DNA from: Pteria penguin
Lineage: Eukaryota > Mollusca > Bivalvia > Pterioida > Pteriidae
Length of the DNA: 64,000 bases
Direction of reading: 5' to 3'
Assembly (NCBI GenBank): GCA_035048485.1
Contig: CM068587.1
Coordinates: 34,147,001 to 34,211,000, forward strand
Shown in pieces: positions 1-31,710 of this stretch. The notes under the pieces were generated by a model, which saw only the letters and a list, made by a program, of their open reading frames with translations, was not told the origin of the DNA and did not search any database. Made by a program: the position numbers and the translations under genes. How positions within the stretch are numbered: position 1 is the first letter of the stretch; each line of letters starts with the position of its first letter.

Positions 1-2084
1 GGTGCATTGTGGGGTAGTTTCGGTGGAAATAGAGGCAGATTACATGTGGGGCTTGATTCAGCCGTCTGTACTGAGTGGGGAAGGGGGATATTATCTGACA
101 TCTTTGAGTAGTGCGGTGCTGGTCCTCAAAAACTTCAGGAGTATGCAGGAACAACAGTGTATGCAGCCACATGTAAGTCAGTTGACTGGATAGGGTGATC
201 TAAAATCCCAATTTTTCACATTTTTACAACCACAAAAATTAAGAACCTTTCATAGTTGAATAGTTCTAGCATTAATTGTTCAATGAAATTCTCTAATTTG
301 ACTTAATCATGTTTACAGATGCAGTTTTGTTTGAAGTTATTTTTAATTTCATTGGTTTGCAACTCTTTAAATCAGCAGAGTTTTAACTGATAGCCTGCCA
401 GTTTTTCAAATTCCTATGAGTTTCAATGTGACCTCCATTGATTCTTAAAGTTAACTAGTTTTACTTGTGTAATTTTATTGTCTGATGATATTAAAAGAAG
501 AAAATACCATTAGAATGGGAATACTGTTTTAAGGAATTGTCAATACCTTGTCCGTTTAAAAAAACTGGAATGGTAATGTTCAGCGGGCTTTTTTTGAAGA
601 TTTTTTTTTAATGTTCTTTTCTTATTTTTTGACATATAAATTTTAGGGCAGACTTCCCAGTATTAGTGACATGCATGGCTTTCTTAAGATCGCCATACCT
701 GATGAACTACGAGACAGCATCATCTGGAAAACTCTTCCTGTGCGACCAAACATGACCACCAAAGATGTGTGTAAGTGTTAAAACGCCATTGCAGAAAACC
801 ATATCATGATACTGAAGTTCTGAGAGTTTTTATGCCTCCGGATCAGTAGAAAAGGGGCATATTGTTTTCCCCTGTCTGTATGCCTGTTTGTCTGTTTGTT
901 TGTCTGTCTGCCTGTTTGTCTGTTGTCAACTTTAACCTAGGTTGGCCATTACTTTTGAATCGTTAGGGATAGAGTCTACATATTTCACATGCGTACTCAA
1001 CTAATGAAGCCCTTTTGGCATGTGGTTTCCTTGTCCTGTGTGTCTGTTTGTCTGTCTGTTTGTTTGTCTGTCTGTCTGTCTGTTTGTTTGTTTTTCTGCT
1101 GTTAACTTTAACCTTGGCCATAATTTTTGAACCGTGAGGGATAGAGACTTCATATTTCACATGCGTACTCAGCTAATGAAGCCCTTACAAATGACAACAA
1201 GGTTGATGACCTTTTGACTTTGACAATGACCTTCACACTTAAAATAACTTTTTGGACTTTGTTGCCACCAGAGGCATTATTGTTTCACAAACACAGCTTG
1301 TTTGAAAGTCTATGTTTACTATTTAACGAATATTGACTTCTCCATTAGTTTGAATGTTAAAAAGCGTTTGAAGATTTTCCCTTAGTATTGGATTTGAATA
1401 CTTTTTGACAAATTTTATGTAAAAATGGACACAAATTCAATTATCCCCCTTTTTGAGAAATAATATTTTTATTCATGCAACGTTGATTATGATATTTTGT
1501 ATATTTTCATATTTGACATTAAAAGTTTAGCAACACTTGTATACTTCGATATGAATTTCCAAGGTATTCAGTTTTTTTATGTACGAATATTATAATTTCA
1601 GATTTTGCAGATGTAAATTTAACATAGATTTTTTTTTTCATTTAGGTTCAATGATTGCCCATAAGTTCAAGATTACCAATCCCCAGGATTATGGCCTCTA
1701 TTTACTGGTTAAAGGAGAAGGTAAGTTGAGCCATAAGTAAGATACCAATACAATGCACTATAAGATGAAATGTATGGTTAAGATTTTACTTACCACTGCA
1801 CCAAGTCTGCCCTCAGGCATGCTTGGACCTAGAACTAGTATAGTATGGTAACCAGAATGAAACCATTTTAATAACTAAGATTACAGCTCATATGTAAAGC
1901 AAGTATGAAATATTTATTTACCCTGCTAATGTCTGGTTATATTATTACAGAGTCTCGTTTGCGAGATATGGATTGCCCTCAGTTAATCAAGGTGGATCAT
2001 CTGACTCAAGAAAGGAACTGTGTGTTTGCCTTCAAAAGAAATGCAGCAAACATTGCATGGCCAATGTCACTGAAAAAGGTGTGA
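1..2084 (+). CDS. RIN: RIN/Sprint-like Ras and Rab interactor, C-terminal part (partial at left edge)
   Basis: Four exons can be chained: up to 172, 647-770, 1646-1720 and 1951-2084, each with GT/AG borders and matching phases (0, 1, 1), ending at TGA 2082-2084. The first exon encodes the end of a VPS9 domain, with the family hallmark GEGGYYLTS. The next two and a half exons encode a Ras-association domain (PSISDMHGFLKIA..., then DYGLYLLVKGEE, then CVFAFKRN), closely matching the order seen in vertebrate RIN1-3. RIN proteins are Rab5 guanine-nucleotide exchange factors regulated by Ras-GTP and act on early endosomes. The SH2 and most of the VPS9 domain lie left of the window. The link between VPS9 and RA is about 15 residues shorter than in vertebrate RIN2, so a small exon between 173 and 646 may be missed. 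A GT after codon AAG at 2076-2078 could also act as a donor and move the true end downstream. Confidence 0.82.
830..1320 (+). repeat. Dispersed GGGGCATA / TGTTTCACAAACACAGCTTG element, internally duplicated
   Basis: This lies in a RIN intron. It shares its order of blocks with 5860-6128 and, inverted, with 33476-33745: a GGGGCAT start, GTTGTCAACTTTAACCTTGG, a block around GAGGGATAGAGAC, TTGGACTTTGTTGCC, and an end reading GTTTCACAAACACAGCTTG. Here the first half is duplicated and a (GTCT/GTTT)n tract of variable length sits at 880-930 and 1040-1095. No coding capacity is seen. Confidence 0.7.
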
Positions 2085-2220
2085 AGAGTCCAGACTGTTT
2101 GCTCAGAGCTTTATGTAAAACTGGAAGAGATTTGCTAGGATTCTGCCTGGCGATTGTTATAGAAAAAGATGAGAAGTGCCTAGAGAGTTTTCTCACAGAT
2201 TTATCAAATTTTTCGTTTAG

Positions 2221-2366
2221 CAAACACTGTGTGGTCTTATGAAGGTCATGGCTTTACACATGAAACAAACATTGCTTGGCCTATGTCACTGTCAAAGGTG
2301 TTGAGACCTCAGACAGTTTGCTCAGAGCTGTATCAAAAGATGGAAGAACTCTCCCTACATTATTGA
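2221..2366 (+). other. Possible alternative terminal exon of the RIN-like gene (duplicated exon end)
   Basis: The segment about 2040-2125 is repeated imperfectly at about 2260-2345. The second copy is open where the first has TGA (KVLRPQTVCSEL in the second, KV-stop-RVQTVCSEL in the first). A TTTAG acceptor at 2216-2220 followed by 2221-2366 would join exon 1646-1720 in the correct phase and read 48 codons to TGA 2364-2366. Whether it is spliced is unknown; it could equally be a duplication inside the 3' UTR. Confidence 0.3.
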
Positions 2367-2462
2367 ATTTTTTCAGATACTCTGTTTTAAGTAGATCTGG
2401 AAAATGTCTTCACATTTTAACCGTCTTCATCTGGTAATTAGATCATTGAATTTGGGGCAAGT

Positions 2463-2647
2463 ATTGGGTCTTTTCGTTAGGCAGAGTTATTTCCCATATG
2501 AGCAGGTATCTGACGTCAAACTGTTGTGACGTCATGCAGTTTCTATCTCATTTCCCGTAATTTTACACCAGTTTCCATAGAACAATGCCTTGACATCAGA
2601 TAACTGCTCATACGGGAAATAATTCTGTATAACAAAAAGACTCAATT
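2463..2647. mobile_element. Short MITE-like inverted repeat downstream of the RIN-like gene
   Basis: About 57 bases at each end are inverted copies of each other (ATTGGGTCTTTTCGTTA at the left, TAACAAAAAGACTCAAT at the right, continuing inward through TTATTTCCCATATGAGCAG). The whole unit is about 185 bp and non-coding. No clear target duplication was identified. Confidence 0.65.
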
Positions 2648-5600
2648 CTTACTGTTTTCTACCTGTAAGTAACTAAAGGGAAACTTAACATGTTGAGTGC
2701 TTTATATTTATAAAATATTTGAGAATATGATAACTGTGTGGAATCCTTGATTCAACTTCATTATATATTCATCAGTACAAAAATTCCTAAGTCAGGGCAC
2801 TGTTAAAAATGAAAATTGTTACTTCACTAAAATAACCAATTTATATATATATATATATAGTTCCCAAAAGTAGAAACAATTTTAACTTCTCTAAGGAGTT
2901 GTAAATGATATTGTTATAAGATACTGACATTATATACTGAGTAGGGGGAATAAAACTTGTAGGCCAAGTAGATGTCACAATTTGATATCAGTAACACTGA
3001 TGGACATTCCCATCGTGTCAGTGTTCATGAAATGAAATACAGAAACTATAAAGAAATATTCAGATCAGGAAAATTCAAATATTTGTTTAATATTTCAGAA
3101 CCAAATGGGAGAAGTTCTCACTAATAAATAACATATACATGTATCATCTTCTTCAAAACGAACCTTATACTAAGGATTTAAAGTCTTGGTGTTAAATGTA
3201 ATATCAATAGATGTACAATTTTTAGGTTAAACTGTTGCTGTTGATTAAACTTCAATGGTCTACCACGAAATTGTCAAGATTTGATTGACATAAAACCATA
3301 AAATTTGGCAATTGTCTGAATTTACCTTATCAAAACTGATTTTCACAGATTAACACACTCTAAATTGTTTTAAATGATTATTTAAATCACTCGTGACTTA
3401 CATTTGATATGGAAATGTTAATAATGAAGGCCCTAATTTCTTGGAAAGGGAGAGAAAGAGAGTACATTTGATGACTTATCTTGAAATGAATGTCTTTCTG
3501 TTATACAAATTACTAGACAATACAGAAATATCAAAGCACAATTAAATCATGGAATGTCTGATATATACTTTTATGAATATATGTATACACAAACAGTATT
3601 TAAACATATCCAAATGTTCTTAAGTATTAACAGCTTAGAAAACATATGCATAGTCCACTCAATGTATTGAATACCTTATATTATACCAGTATTACCTGTG
3701 TATTATATGAAGAGGCCATTTTGATAATTACATATGTCCATTTACCAATTATGTTGTTTTCCATCCTTACATGTACCTGTAATTTTTGTGTATTGTCTGT
3801 TCCTGTAAGACCTATCTAATTATCATGATCTACCTGTAATTTTCATCTCCCACTTTATCATTAACTTTCAAAGCTTCAACAGTATAATTACCTCCCTTGA
3901 ATACTGAGTGAATCATGCAAAAGCTTTAATATTGTGTGTTTGAAGGACTGAAAGATAGATACTAACTCATCATTTATGTATACCTTATTCAAAGCATTAG
4001 TGACCCTTGTACATAGTTTTTAACATGTAAATGAGGTCATACAGTAAGTGTAAATATTTTGTGCTTTGTTGATTGTTACCATTTTATATTTACATCAACA
4101 TGGGAGTTTTACCAAATTTTACTGTGATTATATAATTTTCAGACAGAAAATACAGCTGTGTCATGTTTTTAATAATTTTCCATTTGATTTTCCTAAATCC
4201 ATGACATCATGTTTGGCTTGCCTGACACCAGCATTGCCATTATTTTTCAACTATAAGTAACATAAATTCAAAATATTTGTGATAGGTACTTTCTATCTGA
4301 CATGATTGTCCATCATTTCAGGTCAAGTTCAGGTCAATGATCTTGTTACCTTGACTTAATATATGAATAGCTGCCAATTGGGGCATATTGTTTCACAAAT
4401 CCATCTTTTTTCTATTGTTTTCGATATCTTTGTTTAATTATTATTAAATTTTTTTTGTTTAAAGAGTTTGTCATTTTCTCTTCATTTGTTATGTTTTTCA
4501 TTTGGTAACATTCCTTTTCTGTTGTTGAAAAATGATTTTGTTAGTTACATGACTATAATGAAGTTGATATCTTAAGTTGAAATGATAGTGTGTTGAAAGT
4601 CTGTTTATGGCATGTACATGTACCTAGGCAGGAATACGCAGTGATTTAAGTCACATTTTTTCTTGTTACGCACTGTTTAAGATCTCTCTGCTACACTTTG
4701 AATTGGAACATCACCTTTACTTGTGGCGAATTTCAGAATGTCAACTTGTTGTAGTACCCTTTGCTACCAGTCTATTTTTTTTATTTTCTTGCATATGTGT
4801 TTTTTTATTAAATATAAAGTATTTCTTACCATTTTGAGAAGGTTTCTATAAATTCCATGACAAAATGACAAGACTCAACTATTTTTGATAATGTGACTTA
4901 TATTAACTTGAAAGATATAAACTCATATAGACATGAAAATTTCATGATATCCTGTTCAATCAGAAGTATGTCAGTAGGAAGTAACAGTATTAAAACTATA
5001 GCATTACTTGTTCTGATTATCTTGACCAAATCTTATTGACAGATGTTTTGTTACAATTTATTTTCTTGACTTCAAAAGCATGTAGCTATAAATTTGTATA
5101 TTTATTCAAAGTAAAATGTATATTGAGGAGTTTTCTACCTGTAGAGGTTTTCGTTAGTCCTCTCACATATGTCATATACAATTGGTGCGTTTTAGTCCAG
5201 GTTGTGCCATAACTAAGCACTATTATTAACTTTATTATCATTTTATCTTTATTTCACAAAACCACAAACTACATAATGTAGAATGTAACCAAATTGTCTC
5301 ATGATTTGTTTATATGTTTGTTTTGAGTATTGATCAATGGACACAGTGAACCATCAATGACATTTTCAAACTTTTATTCATGTTCAAGACAAATGTACAA
5401 TCACAGTACAAGAATTTACATGTATTCTTTAACGTGCAATTTTTCGAAACCTACCGTAACCCAAAGTTTTCGCTGTTGGTTGTATAATCGTCTTGTATAT
5501 CAATTCGACATCATTTCAGTGTTTTGATTTAATGAAACATCAAAGAGATGCATATTGACTTATTATGGTTTATAATAAATCCAAAGTTTTGTTACGTTTC

Positions 5601-7840
5601 ATCTGTTGCATGGTTGATAATGTTTGATATTAATTCAGTGTTCACTTCGTGCTGTTTATATTAGAAGCTTGTGATATTTGCTAGTTGTTTTTCATTCGAA
5701 ATGTACAAGGAGTACATTAATATCAAGTATATACTGAACAATCAAACATTGACATAAATTTGTCAAATAAATGATATTAAATCTCTTAGTGTTAAAATTT
5801 ATTTGTAAGCCTGTCATAGTGCTATATATATGTTGTAGAATTATTATCAATTAATTTTTTTATGCCCCAAAATGGATAGATCGGGGCATCTGTCTTTGAC
5901 CTGTTTGTCCATTTGTTTGTCTCTTGTCAACTTTACACCTTCACCATAATTTTTAAACCATGAGAGATAGAGACTGCATATTTGGCATGCATACTCCACT
6001 TATAATATTTTTCAAATTACACCAAGGTAAGTGACCTCACGACTTTTCACCAACAATTAAAAATTTGCCTCATTTGGACTTTGTTGCTGCCGGGGGCATT
6101 TGTGTTTCACAAGCACATCTTGTTTTTTCATGTTGCACAAGGTTTATTTCACCTCATACCTACATTAATACAGCACCTGTTTTATGCATAACCTAAAATG
6201 TTTTTACATACGCAATAGATTCAACCTGAAGAAGAGAATGAACCTTTACATTTCAATATATATACTGCAACTCAGAGTCTTAATTTTATAGTCTCGTCTA
6301 ATGGACAAGTATGAAGCATGAAGTGGATAAGATGAAAGGTTGACGATAAATTATCTTTACCCAGATCAAACCTTGCTTATCAGATTAGAAATCAAGTGAT
6401 ATACATCCTGACAAAAATTCTTCCTCCGAGGTAATTTTATCAAGAATAGGAATTCAGCTTTGTTTACACAATAACATGCAGCATTCATGCATTTGAAGTC
6501 AAATACAATACTTGAGCAAACATTCAATGTTATGATGTCTGAGATTTTACAAAGACAAATTGTCTGTTGCATCTGTAGTAGTGTTAAATAGGTTTCTTGT
6601 ATCGGGACCAATACCTATCTGTTCATCCTCTGCTGGAGCATACTTGATAGATGACATTAACGAAAGGCATGTATGATGATACCAAGAATTTGAAAGTCCA
6701 AGTGGTTCACTACAGTATAAATCTTTTATCAGTTACTACACACTGAAGTATCAACAAGTTCTACCCAATGGTAAAATAGCCATGTTCAGAAAAAGATCTT
6801 TAACCACAAGTCTACAATAACCTTGATAAATGACCTTCAACCAAGGTTATTATATCCTTTGGGGATGGATAACAAAAATACAGATCCGAATTCCACACGT
6901 TAATCAGAATCTTATTTTAATATGTTATCTGGACTATCTTAACATTCTACAAAAACTTTTTCTGAAAAAAAAAAAAAAATTGACAGAATGCTGAAATCTT
7001 GATAAAACTAATATTATAATAAAAGCATATTCAAGAAACAAAATGATAAATTCCAAGATAGAACTATATCTAAAAAGTTTTTAATTCCATTATTTTCCTA
7101 CATTTAAGTCAACAATGGCATATGTTACTAGAATATACATGTAGCTACTAGACCTTGATCAATAGTATTCATCATGTACAGATAAAATACAACAAATAAA
7201 ATCCATGGAGAGCATTATTTAATGATTTTAGATAATAAATTTACACAACAGAGTTTGACAATACATGTAGCACAGATTAAAATATTTTTGATAAGATTCA
7301 CATTTAGTAAAGTGGCCAATTTAAAAGAAAGTTTCACTTCAGTTTAAGATTGCTTTCTTTAAAAACCATGGTGACTGATAGCACAGGATTTTCTGATCCA
7401 ATTTATGTATAAAATTTCTTTATGACTTATTACATTACACACATTGTTCCCTCCATTTGATTTAGAAATATTTACTTCTTTTTCAATATTCAGTAATACC
7501 CACATGTAATTTATCATAATTCTATTCAATCTGCTTTAACACATTTGTTCATAATTATACTATTGACTTTAGCTGCAATAGGTGTAGAGAACATGATTTA
7601 AAGCACCTGGTGGTATTGTTATGCCAAATGGTACAGACCTACAGGTTTCAGACATGTATAGCGCTGTAGTAAACAATCTCTTAATCTGTATACCTTAAAG
7701 AGTGTGTTGTAAGAAAGCATGTAAAATTGTCATTGATTTAAAATGAGACTTTAATTCAAAACATGAGACCGAAGTGTGATACATCCCTAGTAATTTGGTC
7801 CATGTAAGTTTTTTTTTTCATTGTAAGTGTAATGTTTTTG
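2648..7840. other. Convergent intergenic spacer between the RIN-like and presenilin genes
   Basis: No exon-like reading frame with recognisable protein sequence is present on either strand. An AATAAA at about 2949 is a candidate polyadenylation signal for the RIN-like transcript. The stretch contains (TA)n at 2846-2860 and the dispersed repeat at 5860-6128, and is otherwise unremarkable AT-rich sequence. The 3' UTR of presenilin must start just left of 7841 on the minus strand. Confidence 0.5.
5860..6128 (+). repeat. Dispersed GGGGCATA family element, single unit
   Basis: The clearest full-length copy in the window, about 270 bp. It runs from TATGCCCCAAAATGG, through GTCAACTTTACACC and GAGAGATAGAGACTGCATAT, to GGACTTTGTTGCTGCC and CACAAGCACATCTTG. 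It is non-coding and has no obvious terminal inverted repeats. Confidence 0.7.
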
Positions 7841-26917
<19,077 letters not shown>

Positions 26918-28488
26918 GCAGCAAATTTACAGAATGCCTGAGGTTCAGGCCAGATTACATATCCGTTTGATTAAGAAAGATTTTAGGATCTTATCAGTTC
27001 CCTTTATTTTATAATTCAATGTAGGGTCTTAGTTTAGATAGACCGTTATCATACATCCAGATTCAGTTATTGTTGACGAACTTGCAAACTGAGTCACTGT
27101 CTTCTTAGCCAGGAAGCTTCAGGTGATATGAAGAGTTCCAATCATGGGAGATCACTCAATTTGAAAAAAAAAGAGTATTCAGAGTCAGATTTAAATATAT
27201 TTCAGTAGATAGTTCTTTGGGGTTTAATACAAACTCCCGGCTATCCCAAGGATTTAAAGAGATCTTCAGGCCCTTGGCTACCTCCATTTCAAATGAATAA
27301 CATTATTTTGAACAAAAACCCTTTGGTGAAACAGAGACATATATGTGTATATATGTCTCTGGGTGAAAGAAGTTCTTTTGTCAATATATTGCCAACTTAT
27401 GTTGAGTTTTTGTTTTTTTATTTTAAATTACCAGGACATCGACAGGACCTCATTGTCGATCAGCGTCCCTGCAAACAGACTGAAAGCAACAGGATTTTGT
27501 TGATTTGCCTATTAAGTTCGATCTCGCGTAAATGCAAGAGTGGTCAACTATGCAAGATAATACATTGGACATTTTTGGGCCTGGACTCTGTCTCTGGTAT
27601 AGGACCACGGTAGTTCCGGATATATAAGATCATGACATTGTTGTAGTGGGTTTGAACACCACGTCACCCTATAACAGACCGAAATCGAGAAAGATAGTGT
27701 CATACGGGAAAGCTTAAATACGGACGCATTGCATGACAAGTGTAAATTGATAGGCGCTATGAAACAACTGAACATGTACAAGATTGATAAGTTTACACAT
27801 CGAAGACATTTGAACACACTCTAAAATGGCACTACTGCTAGAGATAGAGACTTATATTCCATCAGGTGTGTTAAAATAGCGTAACTCACCATAGTGGTTA
27901 TAATCGTGCATTGCGTGAGACAGCCAAGATACGTAGTAGACATACATGGTATGGTAGAAACTTATACGTCTGATATTAAGGTAAGTCCCACCATACTCCT
28001 GTTCCCAAAAGAGGCTGTTTACCTTTTAAAGCACGCAAAGAGTGATTTGCGCGATGTTTCACCATTTACAGAGGGTGACAACTTTTGTTCTTTGCCTATA
28101 GAAAAGGTTGACATTTTGAACAAACAATTCCAGTCAGTGCTTTAGCCTCCACCACACCCCCTCCCTTTTACACACTCCGTTGAGCGGAACAATCTAATCC
28201 AGTCATTAATCCCTTAACACATGTGAATATCATGCAAGAACTCCAAGTACACGTACACAGGACATAGACAAGCTGCTTAAGAGTCTCAAGCTTGACAAGT
28301 CCACCGGTCCTAACCAAATCTGGTCCATTGTGCTGAAAAAAGGGCCCTACCATTAGGTCAGTCCTCTCATACAAGTTCTCTTTCATTTATCATGAGATCG
28401 AGACCCTGCCAAGCGAGCGGTGCACGGCAAATGTAAAGGCCGTGATTTGAAAAAGGGAGGTGGATCAAAATATAAGACGATGGAACAT

Positions 28489-28750
28489 AATTAGAAAATT
28501 AAACGAGACTTACCTGTAAGTTGAAGTTTGATTGGAATTCTATCGAGTCATAGTACGGAACGTAGGAATCATGGGAGATAAGGCGCGGTGAGCGGCAGGT
28601 CAGACTTTAAAACCCGAAGTGGACACATGAACCACTTAGGGAGGGTTCCCAATATCGGGTGGGCCCATGATTCCTACGTTCCGTACTATGACTCGATAGA
28701 ATTCCAATCAAACTTCAACTTACAGGTAAGTCTCGTTTAATTTTCTAATT
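28489..28750. repeat. DIRS terminal extension and internal complementary region (perfect 87-bp inverted repeat)
   Basis: Bases 28489-28575 (element 3' end) are perfectly complementary to 28664-28750, with an 88-bp spacer. The adjoining 28747-28790 is perfectly complementary to the element's other end, 31465-31508. The two complementary blocks overlap by AATT. This is the canonical DIRS internal complementary region, thought to bring the two termini together to make a circular intermediate. Confidence 0.88.
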
Positions 28751-28958
28751 CTATCTCGTCATAGCTACGTTCACTACGGAACCACGGGAGACTTGACAGC
28801 CATGTGTCTGCGAGGAGATCAAAAGACTGGCTATGTTTAGCCAAGTCTACCAGATCAACAGTGTCGTAATAAACAACATAAGATCTATTTAAAGAACTCC
28901 ACTATAATATAAACTAAATACAATGCTACACATGACTTCAACACTGAAAATGTGATAA

Positions 28959-29213
28959 TTACACAACATCACTAAGAATGGCATTGTCAAATTTCGCAGT
29001 GTCTATTTGCAGTTTGTAAAATTTTGCAAATGTCCGATCACTGCTCCATCCCGCAGATCTCATTACATCTTCAATCGGGAGACCTCTTGCGCAAGCAGCA
29101 GACGTCGACGCGGCACGCGTACTGTGTGCACTACAAATTGAAACATCAATGCCGGCGTCTCGCAGAACGGTCTTCAGGATTGTTTCAGTAAATCCACAAT
29201 ATAGAAAACGCAT
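28959..29213 (-). pseudogene. DIRS tyrosine recombinase, C-terminal fragment
   Basis: 84 residues ending in a natural stop. It contains the HxxR motif in SAHSTRAASTSAA, the AGWSSDRTFAKFY segment with the catalytic Tyr, and the family's usual short tail. The N-terminal arm-binding region and the first catalytic Arg are absent, removed by a deletion. Confidence 0.85.
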
Positions 29214-29274
29214 GCATCATTTGTAATCTGAATATGAGGAAGTTTCAGAAGATGCAATGTTTGACATCTCTGTT

Positions 29275-30053
29275 AAGGATCGCCAGTAACATAACTAATT
29301 TGTAGGTCGAGGTTTTGTAATATATGTACAGTATCATACATTCTGAAAACAGTCTTCTGGTGTTTCACCTTGTAGATATGTATCATCAATGTAAACAGTT
29401 GACAAGTGACCCATTTGTCGCAACAACGCAAAAACAGGTTTCAACAGTTTTGTGAATTATCTAGGACAGCATGCTAGTCCATTTGGAAAAGTTGTAAATT
29501 TATAGCATTGACCCATCCATACGAATTTAAGATATTTCTGATGTGAAGATGAGATCGGGCAGCTATAATATGCATCTTTCATATCTACTGATGCCATCCA
29601 ACAATTCTTGGTAATCAAATGAAGAAGTGATGATAAGGAGTCCATTTTAAAATGACTATATGTCACATGTTCGTTCAAAGGCTTTAGATTTAGAATCATT
29701 CTATGTTTGCCATTTTGTTTTGATCGAACAAATATAGTAGATACGAAGTCATCCTGTTCAATATTACATGATTTGATGACTTGCTTTTCCAGAAGACCCT
29801 GAATTTCATTATCAGTGATCATCATTTCTGCATCAGAGAAATCTAATTGCGTCGGCAACGAATATTGTCGCGGTTTGCTGTCAAATGGAATATGCATACC
29901 TGTGACAATATCAATTATTTCTGGGTCAGATGTTAACTGTTGCCATTGTTCAACAAAACATTTTATATTGCCTCCATGAAAATGCTCTGCATTATTTAAC
30001 AAATTCTGTTTTAAATTTTCTACAGAATGAAGACAACTTACCGCATAATCTAT
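29275..30053 (-). pseudogene. DIRS reverse transcriptase, broken
   Basis: The reading runs from just after Gag and shows the RT motifs SVDMKDAYYSCPI, a FPNGLACCPR block and the catalytic YIDD. An in-frame TAA at 29457-29459 lies between the last two, a further stop near 29340 is followed by a one-base frame change, and the sequence ends at about VTGD where the deletion starts. RNase H is absent. Confidence 0.85.
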
Positions 30054-30055
30054 GC

Positions 30056-31239
30056 TTAGTTGTCGCTTGAGTCCGATTTCGACTGCTTTGGTCTGTGGAC
30101 TTTTTTGTTGCGGCGTTTGAAGTTTTTGGCCTTCTGAAAATTTCCCTGCTTTCCGTATTTACGGTTCTTGTAGCCTTTGGACTTGTTGCTCTTTTTATAG
30201 CCTTTTTGCTTAAGGTCTTTGCCTAGCTTTTGTGTCTCTTTGGCTATTTTCATACCTTGATGGAGATCATCTCCGAAAAGGTTTTGTGACATTGGGTGTT
30301 CTGAGTTACATAAGTCTCGATATTCCCCAGAAAGAGCAGGCCTCAAGTTTTCTCTTCGATGTAGAGATAAATCGTAATTAACCTGGCCGAGTAGGACAAC
30401 TGCGTCAGTCAATTGTCTAATTAAACTCGGGACCTCGATGTTATCAGAGGTGACCAGGTCATGAAGGCTTTTCGTAATGGCTGCTCCCGCAGCGACGCAC
30501 GTAGATTGAACATTTGAGAGTCTCAGATCGTGCGTTTTGTGGTACCGGTCTAACGTATTCCAGATTGGTTTGTTGACCAGAGGCACCATAAGGTTCTCAC
30601 AATTTTCAGGAACAGAGTACTTTGCTCTTTTATTTTGTAATACCTTAAAAGGCATTTTTGCCAACCATTGTTTATTTACTGTTTTTGCAACTGAATCGTC
30701 GACTTTAGGTCCTTTTTCATTGAGCTCATATTCGAGGGCAGCTTCTGCCATGACCGATAATTTTGTGTTGGCTTGAACCTCCTTCTTATCTCCCTTTGGT
30801 TTTGTGGAAGCCTTATTAACCAAAGCTTCGGCATCAGACTCATTGTCATCATCGCTATCGTCTCCACAATCATCAGTGTCAGTGTCCGAGTCGGAATCTT
30901 CATGTGATTGTGCATTTTGCTTTGCTCTTTTCGCCCCTCCATTGTCAGTGTCCGAGTCGGACTGACGTGGTCTTTTTGAGCATGAAGGTTGGGGGCTATG
31001 ACTTTTGTCTTTGGAAAGAGCAAGAGACTTCCAAGCGGAGCCCATGGCTTCCATGGAATTTGCGATTTTCTCCATGTTACTTTGAAGTAGGAGCAGGGAG
31101 ATACCAGATGTAGGCGTTGTCGCCGGAGTACTAGGCGTAGTCGCCAAATTACTGTGCGTACTGAGCGCATTATGAGCTTATTGTCACCCAATGCGGTACT
31201 AGGTGCGTCACCTAGTAATCGCTCCTCGTCATCAGACAT
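30056..31239 (-). pseudogene. DIRS Gag-like protein with one frameshift
   Basis: The likely start is ATG at 31239 (MSDDEERLLGDAPSTALGD). The frame shifts near 31170 into a long open frame of about 360 residues. It has a low-complexity acidic Ser/Asp region, a conserved block with LRLSNVQSTCVAAGAAITK and LLGQVNYDLSLHRRE, and a Lys-rich C-terminus ending QSKSDSSDN. This block order is typical of DIRS Gag. The apparent start at 31147 is a TTG inside the gene, not a true start. Confidence 0.75.
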
Positions 31240-31710
31240 GCTGTACAAGGAACTCAAATCGTGTGTCACGATTATATAACTGTGTGCGTCACACAATTAA
31301 AACAAATTAAACGTGTGAATCACACGTAATGATTAAAACTATCCAAATTATATTAAGAACACAATAAAACTTTAATTCCACCAAGGAAACAGAGCGATAA
31401 CAATATAACGTCCGACACTGCCAAACACAGCTGTAAAACTGACCTGCCGCTCACCGCGCCTTATCTCCCGTGGTTCCGTAGTGAACGTAGCTATGACGAG
31501 ATAGAATTATCATTGTATCCAACCTGGTTAACCATATTTCAGTAAATGTCATATTATATGATCTCCAACATGGGTTCCATGAGAAACGAAGAATTGTGAT
31601 GCCCAATTATTGATGTTGGTAGATGAACTAGCTCGAAGCATACAACACTGTAAGCAACCAGACCTAATCAAGTTAGATTTCGGCAACGCTTTTGACAAAG
31701 TGTCCCATAA

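Larger units (their letters stand above)
28489..31508 (-). mobile_element. DIRS-type tyrosine-recombinase retroelement, internally deleted
   Basis: It is oriented on the minus strand: Gag (31239-30056), reverse transcriptase (30053 to about 29275), then the C-terminus of a tyrosine recombinase (29213-28959) and the 3' terminal structures. DIRS elements integrate by a site-specific recombinase, so no target duplication is expected. The host LINE stops at 28488 and resumes at 31509, giving exact ends. RNase H, any methyltransferase and most of the recombinase are missing between about 29275 and 29213. Total about 3.0 kb, against roughly 5-6 kb for intact DIRS elements. Confidence 0.85.

Noticed and set aside
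30676..31296. 206-codon frame overlapping the DIRS Gag
   Set aside because: Mostly a shadow of Gag in another frame; only its first ~30 residues belong to the true Gag N-terminus, before a frameshift.
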